DNA of 64,000 bases from Monodelphis domestica (taxonomy: Eukaryota > Chordata > Mammalia > Didelphimorphia > Didelphidae): assembly GCF_027887165.1 (NCBI RefSeq), contig NC_077229.1:203290322-203354321 (forward strand), in the 5' to 3' direction. Numbering within the stretch: position 1 is the first letter of the stretch; each line of letters opens with the position of its first letter. The notes under the pieces are model-generated. The model saw only the letters and a program-made list of their open reading frames with translations. It did no database searches and was not told the DNA's origin. Positions 49,130-61,130 of the stretch are shown piece by piece. The position numbers were made by a program, and so were the translations under genes.

Positions 49130-49320
49130 TCAGACCAACAGACCAGAAAGGACCTTTGAAAGGGATCAGTCTACCTCTCTCATTTTTACAGAAGAAACTC
49201 AGGCCTGGAGAAGTTGAGAGATTTACATAAAATGACCCAGTTACTAAGTTCTAGACTTAGGATATTAGCTCCAATCATTTGACTTCAAATCCCAGAACCT
49301 TTCCCATTGCACTACATCAG
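49130..49320 (-). mobile_element. MIR-type SINE, minus strand
   Basis: TTTACAGAAGAAACTCAGGC, AAAATGACCCAGTTACTAAG, TTCCCATTGCACTACATCA. Confidence 0.6.
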
Positions 49321-49959
49321 TTCAGGATTCATATCTACAATCTCTGCTTTCATTATCCAGGAATGCCAGTCACCTGGGCCTGGGGAACTTTTATTCACTG
49401 AAATAGCTAAACATTCTTTTACCATGTCGTCACATTTCTGGTTATTGCCATTCCTGCTTAGCATTTTTGTTCTGTCTTCTCCCTTCTAGAGATCATTCTC
49501 CTTGGTAATTAAAAAATGAAGCAAAATATGAATATAATAGTTTTACTTTATCATTTGTTTCCATTGTCCTAGCAATTCCAAGCAGTGGCTGCATTCCTTC
49601 CTGTTCCTCTTCTTCTCCACCACAATTTAAAGACTTTGTTTGTTTTCAAGTATAGACTTCTTAGCATGATTCTTTCAAGACTATTCCATTCCTCTTTGTT
49701 TATCCAATGATATGTCCTTGCTTCAATCTTTGGTATATATAATTTTGAAATTGGCATTGGTTGATGAGTTCTTTTTGAGCTACATTGATCTCTTAAGATC
49801 TCTCCCTTTTTCTTGTATGAGAGAAGCATTTCTTATTCTATGATCAGAATGTCATTTTTGAGACCATCCAATATCTCTGGAGTCACTTCTCTTTAAGAGT
49901 TTCAAGCTATTGGTTCCAGATTTTATTGACTTGGAATGTTTTGAAATTAAATCTTTTCT

Positions 49960-52900
49960 ACAACAAATATAATACATTATCACCAAATAGGATTTATACC
50001 AACAATGAATGAATGGTTTAATATAAGGAAAACAATCAATATAATTGATAATGTCACTAACAAAATATAATAAAAACCATATTATTATATCAACAGATAA
50101 AGGAAAAGTCTTTAACAAAAATACAATACTCATTCCTATTAAAAAAGCACTTGAAAGAATAGGTTAAAAAAGTAGGTATAAATAGATATGTATTTTTCTT
50201 AAAATTATATGAGCTATCTACCTAAAACCATCAGCAAGTATTATTTGTAATGGAGAAAAGCTAGAAGCCTTCCTAATTAGATCAGGAGTGAAACAAGGAT
50301 GACTATTATTACCAATATTATCTAACATATTAATAGAAATGTTAGCAAAAGCAATAAGAGAAGAAAAAGAAATTGAAGGAATCAGAATGGTAAAGAGGTG
50401 TTAAAACTCTGTAGACAACATGATGGTATATGTGGAAAATCTTGGCAATTCAACTAAAAAGTTAGTTGAAACTATCAATAATTTTAGCAAAGTTGCATGA
50501 TATAAAACAAATACACATAAATAATCAGAATTTTTACATATAACTAACAAAATGTATCAAGAAGAAACAGAAATTCCATTTAAAATCATCACAGATAGAA
50601 TAAAACACTGGGGAGTATACCTTCCAAATCAAATGTAGGAATTACGTCAACACAATTATAAAACACTTTTTACACATAAAAAAATCAGATTTAAATAACT
50701 GGAGAAATATTCCTTGTTCATTGGTGAGCAGATCCAATATAATTAAAATGACAATTGTACCTAAAGTTATCCCAACTAAGGTACCCCCAAAAACTATTTC
50801 ATTGAGTTAGAAAAAATAATAAAATTCAAGTGGACGAATAAAAGATCAAGAATAACAAAGGAACTAATGGAAATAAAATGTAAAGGAAGAAGGTGTAGCA
50901 ATACCAGATTTTTGTATCATGAAGCGGTAATTATCAAAACTATATAATTTTGGCTAAGAAATAGAAAGATCAATGGAACTGAAATAAAATAAGTAAACTG
51001 ACTGGAAACTATTACTTGTTGAAATGGAGAAAGTAAACTGAGGGGAAACTGATACTGCAGCAATGACTGTGTTCTCTGGCTGGCTGTGTCTAGAGAAGGC
51101 TGCCTATAGGAACCTAAACCTGCTTATTGGTAATGGAGGTAGAATGAGGGATGCCACACACAGGGATACTGGTACACAGGAGAACTACTTATAAAGGAAT
51201 GCCCTGGGGTTTACTCTGGGGTTTGCCTGCTGATCCCTACTGATTGCTGATGGATCAATCTACTTCCTAACCTCCTTCCTCACTCACTTCCTCCCTTAAC
51301 CAACCTCTCCCTTTTGCCTCCCTCACCTTCCAAATCTTCTTGAAGCCTTTGCTTCTTCCCTCCCTGCTAAATGAACTATAAAGATACTCCAGTTGCTTTC
51401 TCAGTCAAGGGATTTATTGGGATAACAGGATGGGAAACTGAGGTAAGAGGGATGAGGATTTCCCTAAACTATAGGGATAATTTTAGAAAGGTTTGAGGAG
51501 GTATTCCAGTCACAAACTGTGACTCTGAGACAGTTAGGGAGATGGAGGACAACTGTTTGAATCTTCTTTCTTCTTCACCAATCAGCCAGGTCTCTCAGCT
51601 TAAGCCCAGAAAGAAACAAAGTTCAAAATCTCTCCTTTTCTCCTGGCCAGCTCAACTCTCAAAGAGATCATCACCAACTCAAAATCTTCTTCCTTGGACA
51701 GCTTCCACTGCTCAGAGCCAGAGAAACCCAAAAAACCAAATCAGCTTCACAAAGGTCTTTCAGCCAGAATCAAACTTCCAGGGAGTGAGAGAGTGACTTC
51801 CAGTCAGAGACACAGAGACCAAAAGCCAAGTCAGGCCCGCCCCAAACCTCCCACCCTTTACCCCCACCAGGGTCCTTTCAGCCAGTTTCAAACCTTCAAG
51901 GAAAAAGAGTGACTTCCAGTCGGAGACAAAGTCCCCTCCCCCCTGTCAGCTTAAACTGCCATCAACCAGGACATTCCATTGGAATCCTGGTTCTTGCATC
52001 TTGGTCCACAAGTCCTACAAAACCTCTCTCTCTTCATGTCTCTATCACAGAACAGAACTGGTAAAATTTGCTGGGGTAAGTGGAGGCTAGTTTGGCAGAA
52101 AGTAGATACAGATCAGTATCTTATACCATTCACTAAGAAATGATCAAACTAGATACATAATCTAGACTGTAATAATTTAAATTGGTTGCCAAATATAATA
52201 GTTAAAAATTCAGTTTGACAAACATAATAATGGTTAAAAAAATTGTTGTGGTTGCTGTTTATAAAAATTAAAATTAAACAATGAACCAATAGACTGTTAG
52301 TAGATTTATTTGCAGTAAGGTAGAGATATTAAAGTGGGAAATATAAGGAGGAGGTAAAAAATATCACACCTGTTAGGGTGTGAACTTTCTTTGTTAGTGA
52401 CCTACTAAGTGTTAAATAGGGATACTTAACTTGATTGATTGATTAACTTAAAATAGACAAAGAGAATAAAAATTACCTTTCACAAGACATAAAAGGGGAT
52501 ATCATTGAACATTAGAACAAGGAACATACTCCTATCATCTTTATGTATAGAAGAATTTATGAGTCAACGAAAGATGAAGAGCATTGTAAAGTGCAAAATG
52601 AATAATTTTAGTATATTAAATTGAAAAGCTTTTGTAAAAATAAAACAAATACTGTTAAGATTAGAAGAATCTTGGAAAGAACTACAAGAAAATAATGAAC
52701 AGTGAAATGAATATGAATAGAACCAGGAGAGCATTATACACAGTCATTGAATCAATGATGGAAGAATAAACTGTGAATGTTACCTCCAGAAAGGGAAAAG
52801 AAAGGTGAAACATGAAAATTAATTTATATGTATATGTTGGGATCCCTGACAATTTGTGATGCAGCAAAGGTGGGGAGAAGCTGAGATACTGGTAGATGGG

Positions 52901-53036
52901 ATTTGTTATGTAGATATGAAGAAAGGTAAGCTAAACATATAGATTTGTGATTTTATACTATCTTCTTTGTATATGAAAATACTTGTTTTGCTTGGTTTTC
53001 ATAAAATTTTGAATAATAAAAAGGGAAAATCTGCTC
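49960..53036 (+). mobile_element. L1D: old, decayed L1 ORF2 and 3' UTR, split by an LTR
   Basis: RT region at the left (CACCAAATAGGATTTATACC, ATCAACAGATAAAGG, AGATCAGGAGTGAAACAAGG near 50280). It runs with many frameshifts to 51051, is interrupted at 51052-52050, then resumes with the C-terminal part (GTAAAGTGCAAAATGAATAA, ATTGAAAAGCTTTTGTAAAA). A L1-type 3' UTR (CCAGGAGAGCATTATACACA) ends near AATAATAAAAAGGG. More diverged than L1A-C. No frame above 95 codons. Confidence 0.85.
51052..52050 (-). mobile_element. LTR-like element, minus strand, inserted in L1D
   Basis: 999 bp, aligning with 54434-55345 in the same orientation. Minus strand begins CTGTGATAGAGAC and has CCAATAAATCCC (poly-A signal) at 51418-51413. 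L1 lies directly on both sides, with AACTG / AACAG as a possible 5-bp duplication. No retroviral genes. Confidence 0.72.
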
Positions 53037-53424
53037 TTGAAATATAGAATATCTATCAAAGTATAGTTAGTATTCTTCCTTCCTTAACAATTATGAATGG
53101 TAAAATAAAATCACCACTTCTTTGATAGGTTCCTGTCATTTCTACCAACTATGATCTCCTCGTTGGTTGAACTCAGGATCAGGACATTGATCCTCCTTTT
53201 TGTATGCACTATGTTCTGAAAAAAGCTATCATACATACAAATATCATCTAAGAATAGATAGCAATTATTCACTCCTAGATGTTCATGTGTTACTTGTGCT
53301 TATGATTAATAAATAGTAATTGTAAAAAGTAGTGATCATAAAAGAAACTTGAGAGTTAAGGAAGAAGAATTGAATGGGCTCCAGAAACAATTTTCTTCAA
53401 GATTTCAGCTCAATTACTTAATGC

Positions 53425-53465
53425 TGATTTTAATAATAGTAATAATAATAATATAATTTAATTAA
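53425..53465. repeat. (TAA)n-rich short repeat
   Basis: TAATAATAGTAATAATAATA then AT-rich sequence. Confidence 0.8.
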
Positions 53466-53534
53466 TAATTTAAAGTACAAAAGAACTATATAAATATTTA
53501 TTTTTTTCATCATAACATACCTGAGATAGAGATG

Positions 53535-53665
53535 CAATTATTATCTCCATTTTCTAGATGAGGAAACTGAGGCATGAAGAAATTAATTTCCCTAGGTGTA
53601 TTAAGGCTGAATTTGAACTCAGGTCTTCATGACTCCAGGTCTAGCACTTTAAACTGGTCTGGTTT
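53535..53665 (-). mobile_element. MIR-type SINE, minus strand
   Basis: TAGATGAGGAAACTGAGGCA and GAATTTGAACTCAGGTCTTC. Confidence 0.7.
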
Positions 53666-53869
53666 CTATTCTTGTATACAATCACAACTAACTTCTGGCT
53701 CCACATCAAATGATGGGTATAAATATGGAAAAATTAAGCAGTTAACTATGAAGAATTCAACAAGAATATGAAAATGGCAATGATTGAATCATTCACAAGT
53801 CCACTTAATTTAGAAAGAGCCTTTGATCCTACTATTCCCAAAAAAATTTCCTAGCACCATAGATTTGTG

Positions 53870-54035
53870 AAAGGGAATTTGGACATCACTTAAGCTACCA
53901 CCAATAACAATTTATAGATAAGAAAACTAAGGTCTAGAGAGTGACTGGTCCAGTGTTACACAAGTAAGAGAGAAGAGATAGGATTTGAATCTGGATTATC
54001 TTACTCCAAATTTAGTACTGTCTCCATTTCATTCT
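53870..54035 (-). mobile_element. MIR-type SINE, minus strand
   Basis: GATAAGAAAACTAAGGTCTA and GGATTTGAATCTGGATTATC. Confidence 0.6.
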
Positions 54036-54433
54036 GCAAAATAATCTTTTATCTTTTATATTTATTTTATATATCCTAGCTAAAATAATAATTTTATTCC
54101 ATTCATAAATGTCTACATAATATAGCTACAATTACCAGCTCGCATAGATACTGTCACATATATAACTAGAATTAAATGTAGAGCCTAAATTGGAAGAAGG
54201 TGCCCCAAAAAGTCATTTCCAAAAATTTCAGAGAATCAGCAGATCTGACAAAAAAAAATTCATAACAAAAAGTTAGTTTGTTACCACCAATGTGTCTCCT
54301 TATCACTTCCTTCAGTGTGACCAGTAGCCTCAGAAACAATAAGAAACCAACCCTGTGGTATCTAATACTCATATTTCAACAGAATGCTGGAATCTTTTGG
54401 TAATAGATGCTGTGAATTGAAATAGAAATGTTA

Positions 54434-55345
54434 ATCTGTGTGACACTGTTTCTTGTTGTAATATGACTGGATGCACTATGGCTTGAGACTAGAGAAAGCT
54501 GCTGCTAGTATGGGGACACACCTGAGGGTTGCCTGGTTACAATGGTGGAGATAGAAGTACTACAGAGATAGAAAGCGATGTTGCCACAGGGGAATGCTCT
54601 GGGGTCTGCCTACTGATCCCTATGTGAAGGCTAATGGATCAATCTCTTTCCTAAACTCCTCCTCCCTTCACTCCCAAATCCCACACACTCCCTCACCCCC
54701 TTCCCTTCTTCCAGCTTCTCCCTCCCAGTTTCTTCTTGAAGCTTGTGGCTTTGCCCCTCCCCCCCAATGGGCTATGAAGATACTCTTGTTTTCTTCCTCA
54801 GGTAAGGGGTTTATTGGGAAAAAACAGGATGGGAAATTGAGGAAAGAGGGATGAGGTTTTCCCTAATCTATAATGAGAATTTGAGGGTTTGGGGAAATCA
54901 GTCCAGTCACAACTGTGACAGGGGGACAGTTAGAGACAACTGTTTAAAATCTTCTTTCTTCTTCACAAAGCCAGCAAGGTCACTCAGCCTAATTTCAGAA
55001 GCCCCCCTCAAGGGTCCTTCAGACTAGGACAAATCTAACAAGATTAGTTCTCAGCTTCTTCTCCCTACAGTCAGGCTTGTCTCCTTTGATCAGAAAATAC
55101 TCAGAGAGCCAAAGTCTCCCTTCTTGGTCAGTCCACCCCCAGAGAGAGCAGAGGTTTCTCCTTTGGTGAGATAGCCCAAAGCCAAGCCAGCCCCACAAGG
55201 GTCCTTCAGTCAGCTTCAACTGCCTCTCCTCCTGGGAACATTCCATTTGGAACCTTCCTCTTGATTGACAGACAGGTCCCCGGCCTTGTTTCTTGCATCT
55301 TGGTTTGTCCTGCAAAACCTCTGTCTCTTCAAGTCTCTACCACAG
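54434..55345 (-). mobile_element. LTR-like element, minus strand, second copy
   Basis: 912 bp with AATGTTA on both sides (54427-54433, 55346-55352). Shares with 51052-52050 the blocks GGGTTTATTGGG-type poly-A signal (54815-54810 on minus), TCTTCTTTCTTCTTCAC and TTCTTGCATCTTGG. Confidence 0.75.
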
Positions 55346-56084
55346 AATGTTATGAAATTTTAAATCAACCCTCAAGTCAAGCAGGATGAAATATGTTGCT
55401 TTGGGGCACAGTGAATATATATGCCCCAGCCCAGTATTTATATTTTAGTAAGTGCATTATTTTTCATTTTAGTCATAACCTATACTTTCTTTATATAAGA
55501 AGAAACAGGTTTCTTCTTTAGATGATTAGAACACACAGAAAAAAAGTCTATCACCATTCTGTAACATTTATATCATCCTTAATGTAGATAGTATAATGTT
55601 TAAAGGCAAAATATAATTACTATCCCCAGTAAAGAACAACAAGCAAAATGAAAAATCAGAGTACTGTCTATAGCTCTATTGTCAAATCACAGAAGAGTAT
55701 GCTGAAGGAAAGAAATGAGAATCCTTCATTATAGCAATATAGACAAAAATCACAGTTCATGATTTTGCTAATTATAAGCAGATCCCAATTAGTGCAGAAT
55801 TAGTAAGTGCATTATTTTAATTCAAACTATATGATTCCTTTGAGTGAGACTCAATTACTATATTTCACATAATTATAGCTTCAAATAATACAAATTCAAC
55901 CTGTGATTGCATCAAGGGTTCATTATTATCACTAATCAGAATTTAGTTACCTACTACTTTGCCATAAATATTAACTGCTATTCATAACCATGAATTAACA
56001 ATCTCACATGGCTTTAATAAAGGATACAGTCATCCCTCACTATATCACAATTCATTTATCATGGCTTCAAGGTATCATCGGTTT

Positions 56085-56110
56085 AATATATATATATATA
56101 TATATATATA
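56085..56110. repeat. (TA)13 microsatellite
   Basis: Clean alternating TA in the left part of the Tigger-like element. Confidence 0.95.
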
Positions 56111-56149
56111 AATTCTGTATTGTGTTTTCATTATATCATGGGATTTTGT

Positions 56150-56727
56150 GAATGAATACTATTAAAGGGATTTTCTTAATCTCTCCCTCTGTCTCTTTAA
56201 GAGACAGGAGAGCAGGATTTCTAAGTAGAGCAGAATTGATAGGGGTCAGTGAGCCAGAGCTGATGATTCTGTTACCAAGGAGACAAGGGTGGAGATAAGG
56301 AAGGAATCAGTTGGCAGTTAGGTCTTTTGCTTCTGGATTTTGTAAGAGCAAGAGATCTGTCTCTTAGTCAAGGGATACTGGAAGTTTGCTACTGACAGTT
56401 GGTTGGTAGAAACAGATTTTAAAGAGATCATGGGTGGTAGCTATTGATTTATTAGTGTAAGATAGGTAGTTAGTGAATCAGTTTTTAGATAATGTAGGTT
56501 AGATAGGCCTGGTCTTGCCAGGCAAGAAGAACCTGTCCTCAGAAGACAGAAGTAGAATTTTAGAAATTTTAGTTAGTATTAGGAATTTAGTTATAGTTAT
56601 AGGGTATTAGAATAATAATCTCTCTTTTCTACCTTTCTATTTTCTATATATACTTCTCAAATTAAACTAAGTGTTTTATTCAACTGCTCTCCTCATTTTT
56701 GTCAAGCTCCTACCAGTTTAACCCTTA
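56150..56727 (+). mobile_element. LTR-like insertion inside Tigger (approximate)
   Basis: Starts near TGAATACTATTAAAGGG, ends TAACCCTTACA, with an AAATTAAACTAAG poly-A-type site near 56660. Exact left end and duplication unresolved. Confidence 0.55.
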
Positions 56728-57080
56728 CAATATGTGCTGTATACAATTGAAATACAGTACACCATTATTACTTGCACAAGTTTACCAACATGAGATTGTA
56801 CATGGCACACTATTGGCTGATGGAATTAAATGGGACCAACCACAGTGCTGTATTCTGTATCCTTGGTGCTAATTGACTCAATGTTTATAAGAATGTAGAA
56901 AAGGTTAATGAGTGTGGAAAAGATTTATAGGAGAGTAGGGAAGGGTATATAAAGCCTTAAAATATATATAAATAATAAAATAAATATAATGTCTCTACTT
57001 CACAGATTTTTCATCTATAATGGGGGTCTCTAGAACATAATTCCTGTGATAGGTGAGGGATATATGTATATGTAAAATAT

Positions 57081-57320
57081 GAGCAATTAGGTGGCACAGT
57101 GGTAGAATGCCAGGAATGGCACTTCTTAAGTTCAAATCTGTCCTTAGACACTTAACAGCAGTGAGAAGCTTGGTAAGTTATCCTTTTGGCCTCAGTTTTA
57201 TCATCTGTAAAATGAGCTGGAGAACGCAATGGCAAACTACTTAATATTTTTGCCAAGAAAACTCAAACCGTGGTCACAAAGAGTCAGATTTAATTGAAAA
57301 CAACTGAACAACAACAAATA
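57081..57320 (+). mobile_element. MAR1-type SINE
   Basis: CAATTAGGTGGCACAGTGGT, CATCTGTAAAATGAGCTGGA, CCAAGAAAACTCAAACCGTG, and an AACTGAACAACAACAAATAT end, abutting the Tigger-like element and followed by (TA)n at 57321-57343. Confidence 0.88.
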
Positions 57321-57349
57321 TATATGTATATATATATATATAATGTAAC

Positions 57350-58900
57350 CTCTATGAATTGCATTTTATACATACACCTATGTCTACGTACATGGGAGTA
57401 TTTGTGTAACTACTCTCATTGTCCATAAATACTACTACATGGAATGACTAGGTCATACAACCATCAGTTTACAGCAAGTCTTTAGCAGAGTGACTGACAG
57501 GGAGAATTGGCTGCTTAGGATGAAATACTCAACATGACTGGCTAGAACCCAGTGGAATGAATAGGATTTTGAGTAACAGGATTTATATTCTAAAACAAAT
57601 AATCACAACCAGCTTCCCTTTCCTGTCTGCCAGAGTCTGCTATGATTTTGCTTTATTTTAGAACTTTTCCTTTTCTTTTCCTTTATTACTGATTATACAA
57701 TATTGTAGTTGGTTTCTTAAGGGATCTTGTATTTTGCCAGGTATTATCAAGGGATAACTCTTATTCAATGACATTTTGTCAGGTGGCTAAAGAATAAATT
57801 TTCCTTGACTGTGACAGGAGGTAATTATTTTGTCTGTTCCTGACATAAGAGAAGGAAATTTGGGCTTATTTTTTCAACATTTTTCTGAGATTTTTGTTTG
57901 TTCATGTTTTTCAGAAAAAAAAAAACTCTTTTATTGTCTGAGGAATTGTTGGCTTCTATTACTCACAGAGAAGTTCAAACAATTTCCCGGACACTTTTTC
58001 AGCTTTTTTGTTATATCTTCCAGGATTTCTCACAATTGACCACTCGCTAAATTTACATCTTTACTCTTCAGGAAAATAAAAAACAACTTCTGAAAGTTCT
58101 AGAGTGTGGTGAAGGGTAGGATGATAGCTATCTATGTAAGATTCCTAGGATTTCTAAATAGTCTTAGTCAAGAAATGGAAGGAGAGACTTGGGAATATGC
58201 ATCTTAACCCGATGCTTGAAAACCCCCTTTACACCTCTCATAAATTCAGATTTGGTCCTATTACTGCCTCACAACCCCTGCTCATCCAAGTACTCTTTGG
58301 AATTAGTTTCCAGAAAACGTGGTGAGAATATCAATGTCCTTATCCACAGAAAAGTCTAGACATTATGAAATAGCCCTAAAAGTGTATTCTTGATAATGAC
58401 AAATATAGTCATTAAGAGTTTGAAGTATGAGATCTCAAGAAGAAATTCTTTGTGAAGCTCCAGACACCCTTAGTTATATGATCCAGAAGTAAGTTTATAT
58501 AACAAAAGATACTTCATCTATAAAATGGAAAAGCCTCTCCAATAGACATTTAGTTTTATCTCTTTTAAATAATACCTAGTATAGTAGTCGTACCCTATGC
58601 ATATTTCTTAATAGTAACATTCCAAATGGAATTTTCATTTGAATGACAGATGATTCATCCCCAGTTTTTGTCCTTTGCATGCTTCTTCCACAATTTATAT
58701 AACTTTTCATTCAATTAGCTAATCAGTTCCATACAAACAAGTATTATTTAAGCATTTAAAATAATATTAGTGTCACAGTAAAGTTTTGAATCATTCCATG
58801 TTCAACTGGCTTTCCAAATTATCTTCTACAAAAAAAAACTGTTACTCTCAATAAAGCATTATTATAATGTTTTTAATAACATTGATAATGGGGATTCTAT
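57350..58900. other. intronic stretch, nothing recognised
   Basis: T-rich, no splice-bounded exon or named repeat. Confidence 0.4.
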
Positions 58901-58904
58901 TCCA

Positions 58905-59060
58905 TAGAGTAGAAAATGCAGTAAAATATAAGATATTCTGATTCAGTTTTAAGTTCCAGTTCTTTCACTAATTAGCTATGTGACCTTGGACAACTCATTT
59001 CAATTCCTTGAATTGAATGATTTTATGGCCCTTTCCATTGACAAATTCTGGGAACTGAAA
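58905..59060 (+). mobile_element. MIR-type SINE
   Basis: TTCACTAATTAGCTATGTGA and CCTTGGACAACTCATTTCAA. Confidence 0.65.
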
Positions 59061-60260
59061 ACTTTTCAGACATATAAGAGGTAAAATACAAAACCCTGAT
59101 AATATAGACTAATTATAGACTATTTAAAGACTAATAGCTTATTATTTCCAGGACTACTTTTCAAAACTGCAAGGGCTTTTTCAAGTTTTTAGAAAATCAC
59201 CCTCTTTAACCCATTTAAAAAATCTATAAGTACAATCTATCAACTAAATATACAGTAACCTCCAAATGAAAATTAAACATTATAGAATTAACAAGAATAA
59301 TTAATAGTAGATTACTTCATAATTTTTTAAGTCCAAAAAATCATCCTTTGCCTCTTTGTGATAATGATCCCATTTGAGTTAATTATAGAAGACAGTCAGA
59401 ATTAAAGAATTTTAAAGAAATCAAGCTTTCACTACTTACAAGCATGTATAATAAAACAAACTACCAAATAAGTTTTGGCATGTATAAGTTCTGCTGGATT
59501 TATTTTAAAGGTGAAAGGATTCCATTGTCATTTAGCATATTAATTACATCTTCGAAATGAAAATTACTGAGGTATTTTGAGGCAGTTTATCTTTTCCTAG
59601 GTCAAGTATTTATTCAACAATTACACCATGAATTTGTTTGCCAAATATTTTCTTATCATAGAATGTACATGTAAACGTAGGCACCTCCGCCCTCCAAATG
59701 AACTATTTGTTCTTGTGTTCAGTACTATCTGACTTTTCATGACCTCATGGACTTATATCCATGAGATTTTCTTTGCAAAGATATTGGAAGAGTTGTTTTA
59801 TTTATCTACTACAAAATTATTACAGTTTTCAAAATAATGAACTCCAAACAAAAAATAATGAATTACTGTTTTAAAATATTTCCTATGTAGATTTCTAACA
59901 AATTCTCTAACCAGGGAATATTAAAAACAGAAGTAGGAATGCATTCTGAGGAAGAGAGACAGTCTGTTTATGTTCTCAGAGAAGACAGATGGTGGATACT
60001 GTGTGTGGAACACCAAACTGGCTACTTTGCTCAGATAGCAGGGTGTGAGGAAGGGAGAAAAGGGTAAGAAGAATGGGAAGGGAAAAGGGGAACAAGTTGT
60101 GGAGAGCTTTGAATGTCAAACAAGAGAGTTAATATTTAATCACCAAGGCAAAAGAGATAACTGGAATTTGAAATTTTACTTTCTAGGAACCTCCTAAAAT
60201 GACCCAATCCATCTTCCTTCTGGAAATATATAGAAAATAAAACTAACAAATTCAAATTAG
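59061..60260. other. intronic stretch, nothing recognised
   Basis: AT-rich. 59690-59800 faintly resembles a minus-strand MAR1 head. 60000-60120 is purine-rich. Confidence 0.35.
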
Positions 60261-60450
60261 TAGTTTTATATCTAAATATATGTGCATATATGTATATGTG
60301 TTGTATATGTGTGTATATATGCATTTATGTTTTGTGTCTAAATATATAGATGTACATATACAGAGTACACATATAAACATATTCAGATATGTAGATATAT
60401 GAATATGTGTATATAATCCATATAGAGGAATTTTATGCTTAGATACATAT

Positions 60451-60498
<48 letters not shown>

Positions 60499-60507
60499 TC
60501 ACTCACA
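60261..60507. repeat. alternating TATG/ATGT stretch followed by (CA)22 and (ACTC)n
   Basis: 60275-60450 is mostly alternating purine-pyrimidine (ATGTGTATATATG). A clean CA run follows to about 60494, then ACTC units. The Cys/Val and Tyr/Ile/His frames here are repeat artefacts. Confidence 0.9.
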
Positions 60508-60745
60508 CTCAAGTCAGAAAGACCTGGTTTCAAATCCAACATCAGACACTTACTAGCTATGTGAACCCAGACAAGCTGCTTAAGTTCTGTTTGCCTCTGT
60601 TTCCCTATCTGTCAAATGAAGATAATAATAGCACTTACTTTGCAAGATTTGAGGATTAAATGAGAAGATAATTATAAAGCACTTAGTCCACTGCCTAGCT
60701 CATAGAAGGCACTATAAGAATATTCATTATTGGTTTTGTTTTTGT
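60508..60745 (+). mobile_element. MIR-type SINE
   Basis: CAAATCCAACATCAGACACT, TACTAGCTATGTGAACCCAG, TGAGGATTAAATGAGAAGAT, CTGCCTAGCTCATAGAAGGC. Lies 150 bp beyond the donor of the 61-kb exon. Confidence 0.85.
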
Positions 60746-60896
60746 ATATATGTATATTCATATATACATATTTTACATGACATGTATCTATGTATATATA
60801 CATTACCTCAATTTTTTAGATGAGAAAATTGAAGATTAGAAAAGTTAAGTGAATTTAACCTTTAAGGGAAAGACTGCATCTAGAGACTTTGCTTAC

Positions 60897-61130
60897 CATC
60901 TGTAGGTTTTGGTTGAAATACATTCCCACATCATAAAAGTTTCCATCATGACTGATGGGTTGCATTCCATTTTTCAGTTGTTCTGTTTTAGAACAATGAA
61001 GGACAGGATTTCCAAGTTGGTTGAGTAAAGAAACCTTAATGAAGTAAGAGCCTTTAGGCACTTTGTCTTTAATTCCTCTCAAGCACTTTAACTGGATTTG
61101 AATATGATGAGGTGCCTGGGATCTCCTCTC
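60897..61130 (-). CDS. exon of unidentified C2-like host gene
   Basis: Seen: 234 bp, 78 codons, phase 0 at both ends. The minus-strand acceptor is a T-rich tract ending TTTATTTAG and the donor is ATG|GTAAGC. The peptide reads like globular protein, with alternating hydrophobic strands such as HHIQIQLKCLRGIKDKVPKG, SYFIKVSLLNQLGNP and SHDGNFYDVGMYFNQNL. Inference: the strand-rich pattern and its continuation in the 18-kb exon resemble a C2-type beta sandwich. I cannot name the gene. The intron to the next exon would be about 42.7 kb and is filled with LTRs, SINEs, L2 and L1 pieces. A further exon of length divisible by three could hide in it. Confidence 0.82.

Larger units (their letters stand above)
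56027..57066 (+). mobile_element. Tigger/pogo-type non-autonomous DNA transposon, carrying an LTR
   Basis: Left end CAGTCATCCCTCACTATATC, right end GATAGGTGAGGGATATATG, an imperfect terminal inverted repeat, with TA on each side. Internal TTTTTCATCTATAATGGGGG is Tigger-like. About 580 bp of the interior (56150-56727) is an LTR-like insertion. No transposase. Confidence 0.8.

Noticed and set aside
51052..55345. A provirus with two LTRs
   Set aside because: L1D continues immediately beside the first LTR, and each copy has its own flanking repeat.
60252..60494. Cys/Val/Tyr/Ile-rich frame
   Set aside because: Runs through (CA)n and alternating AT/GT sequence.
1133..60507. CRISPR-like array
   Set aside because: All tandem repeats are simple microsatellites without spacers, and the DNA is clearly mammalian.
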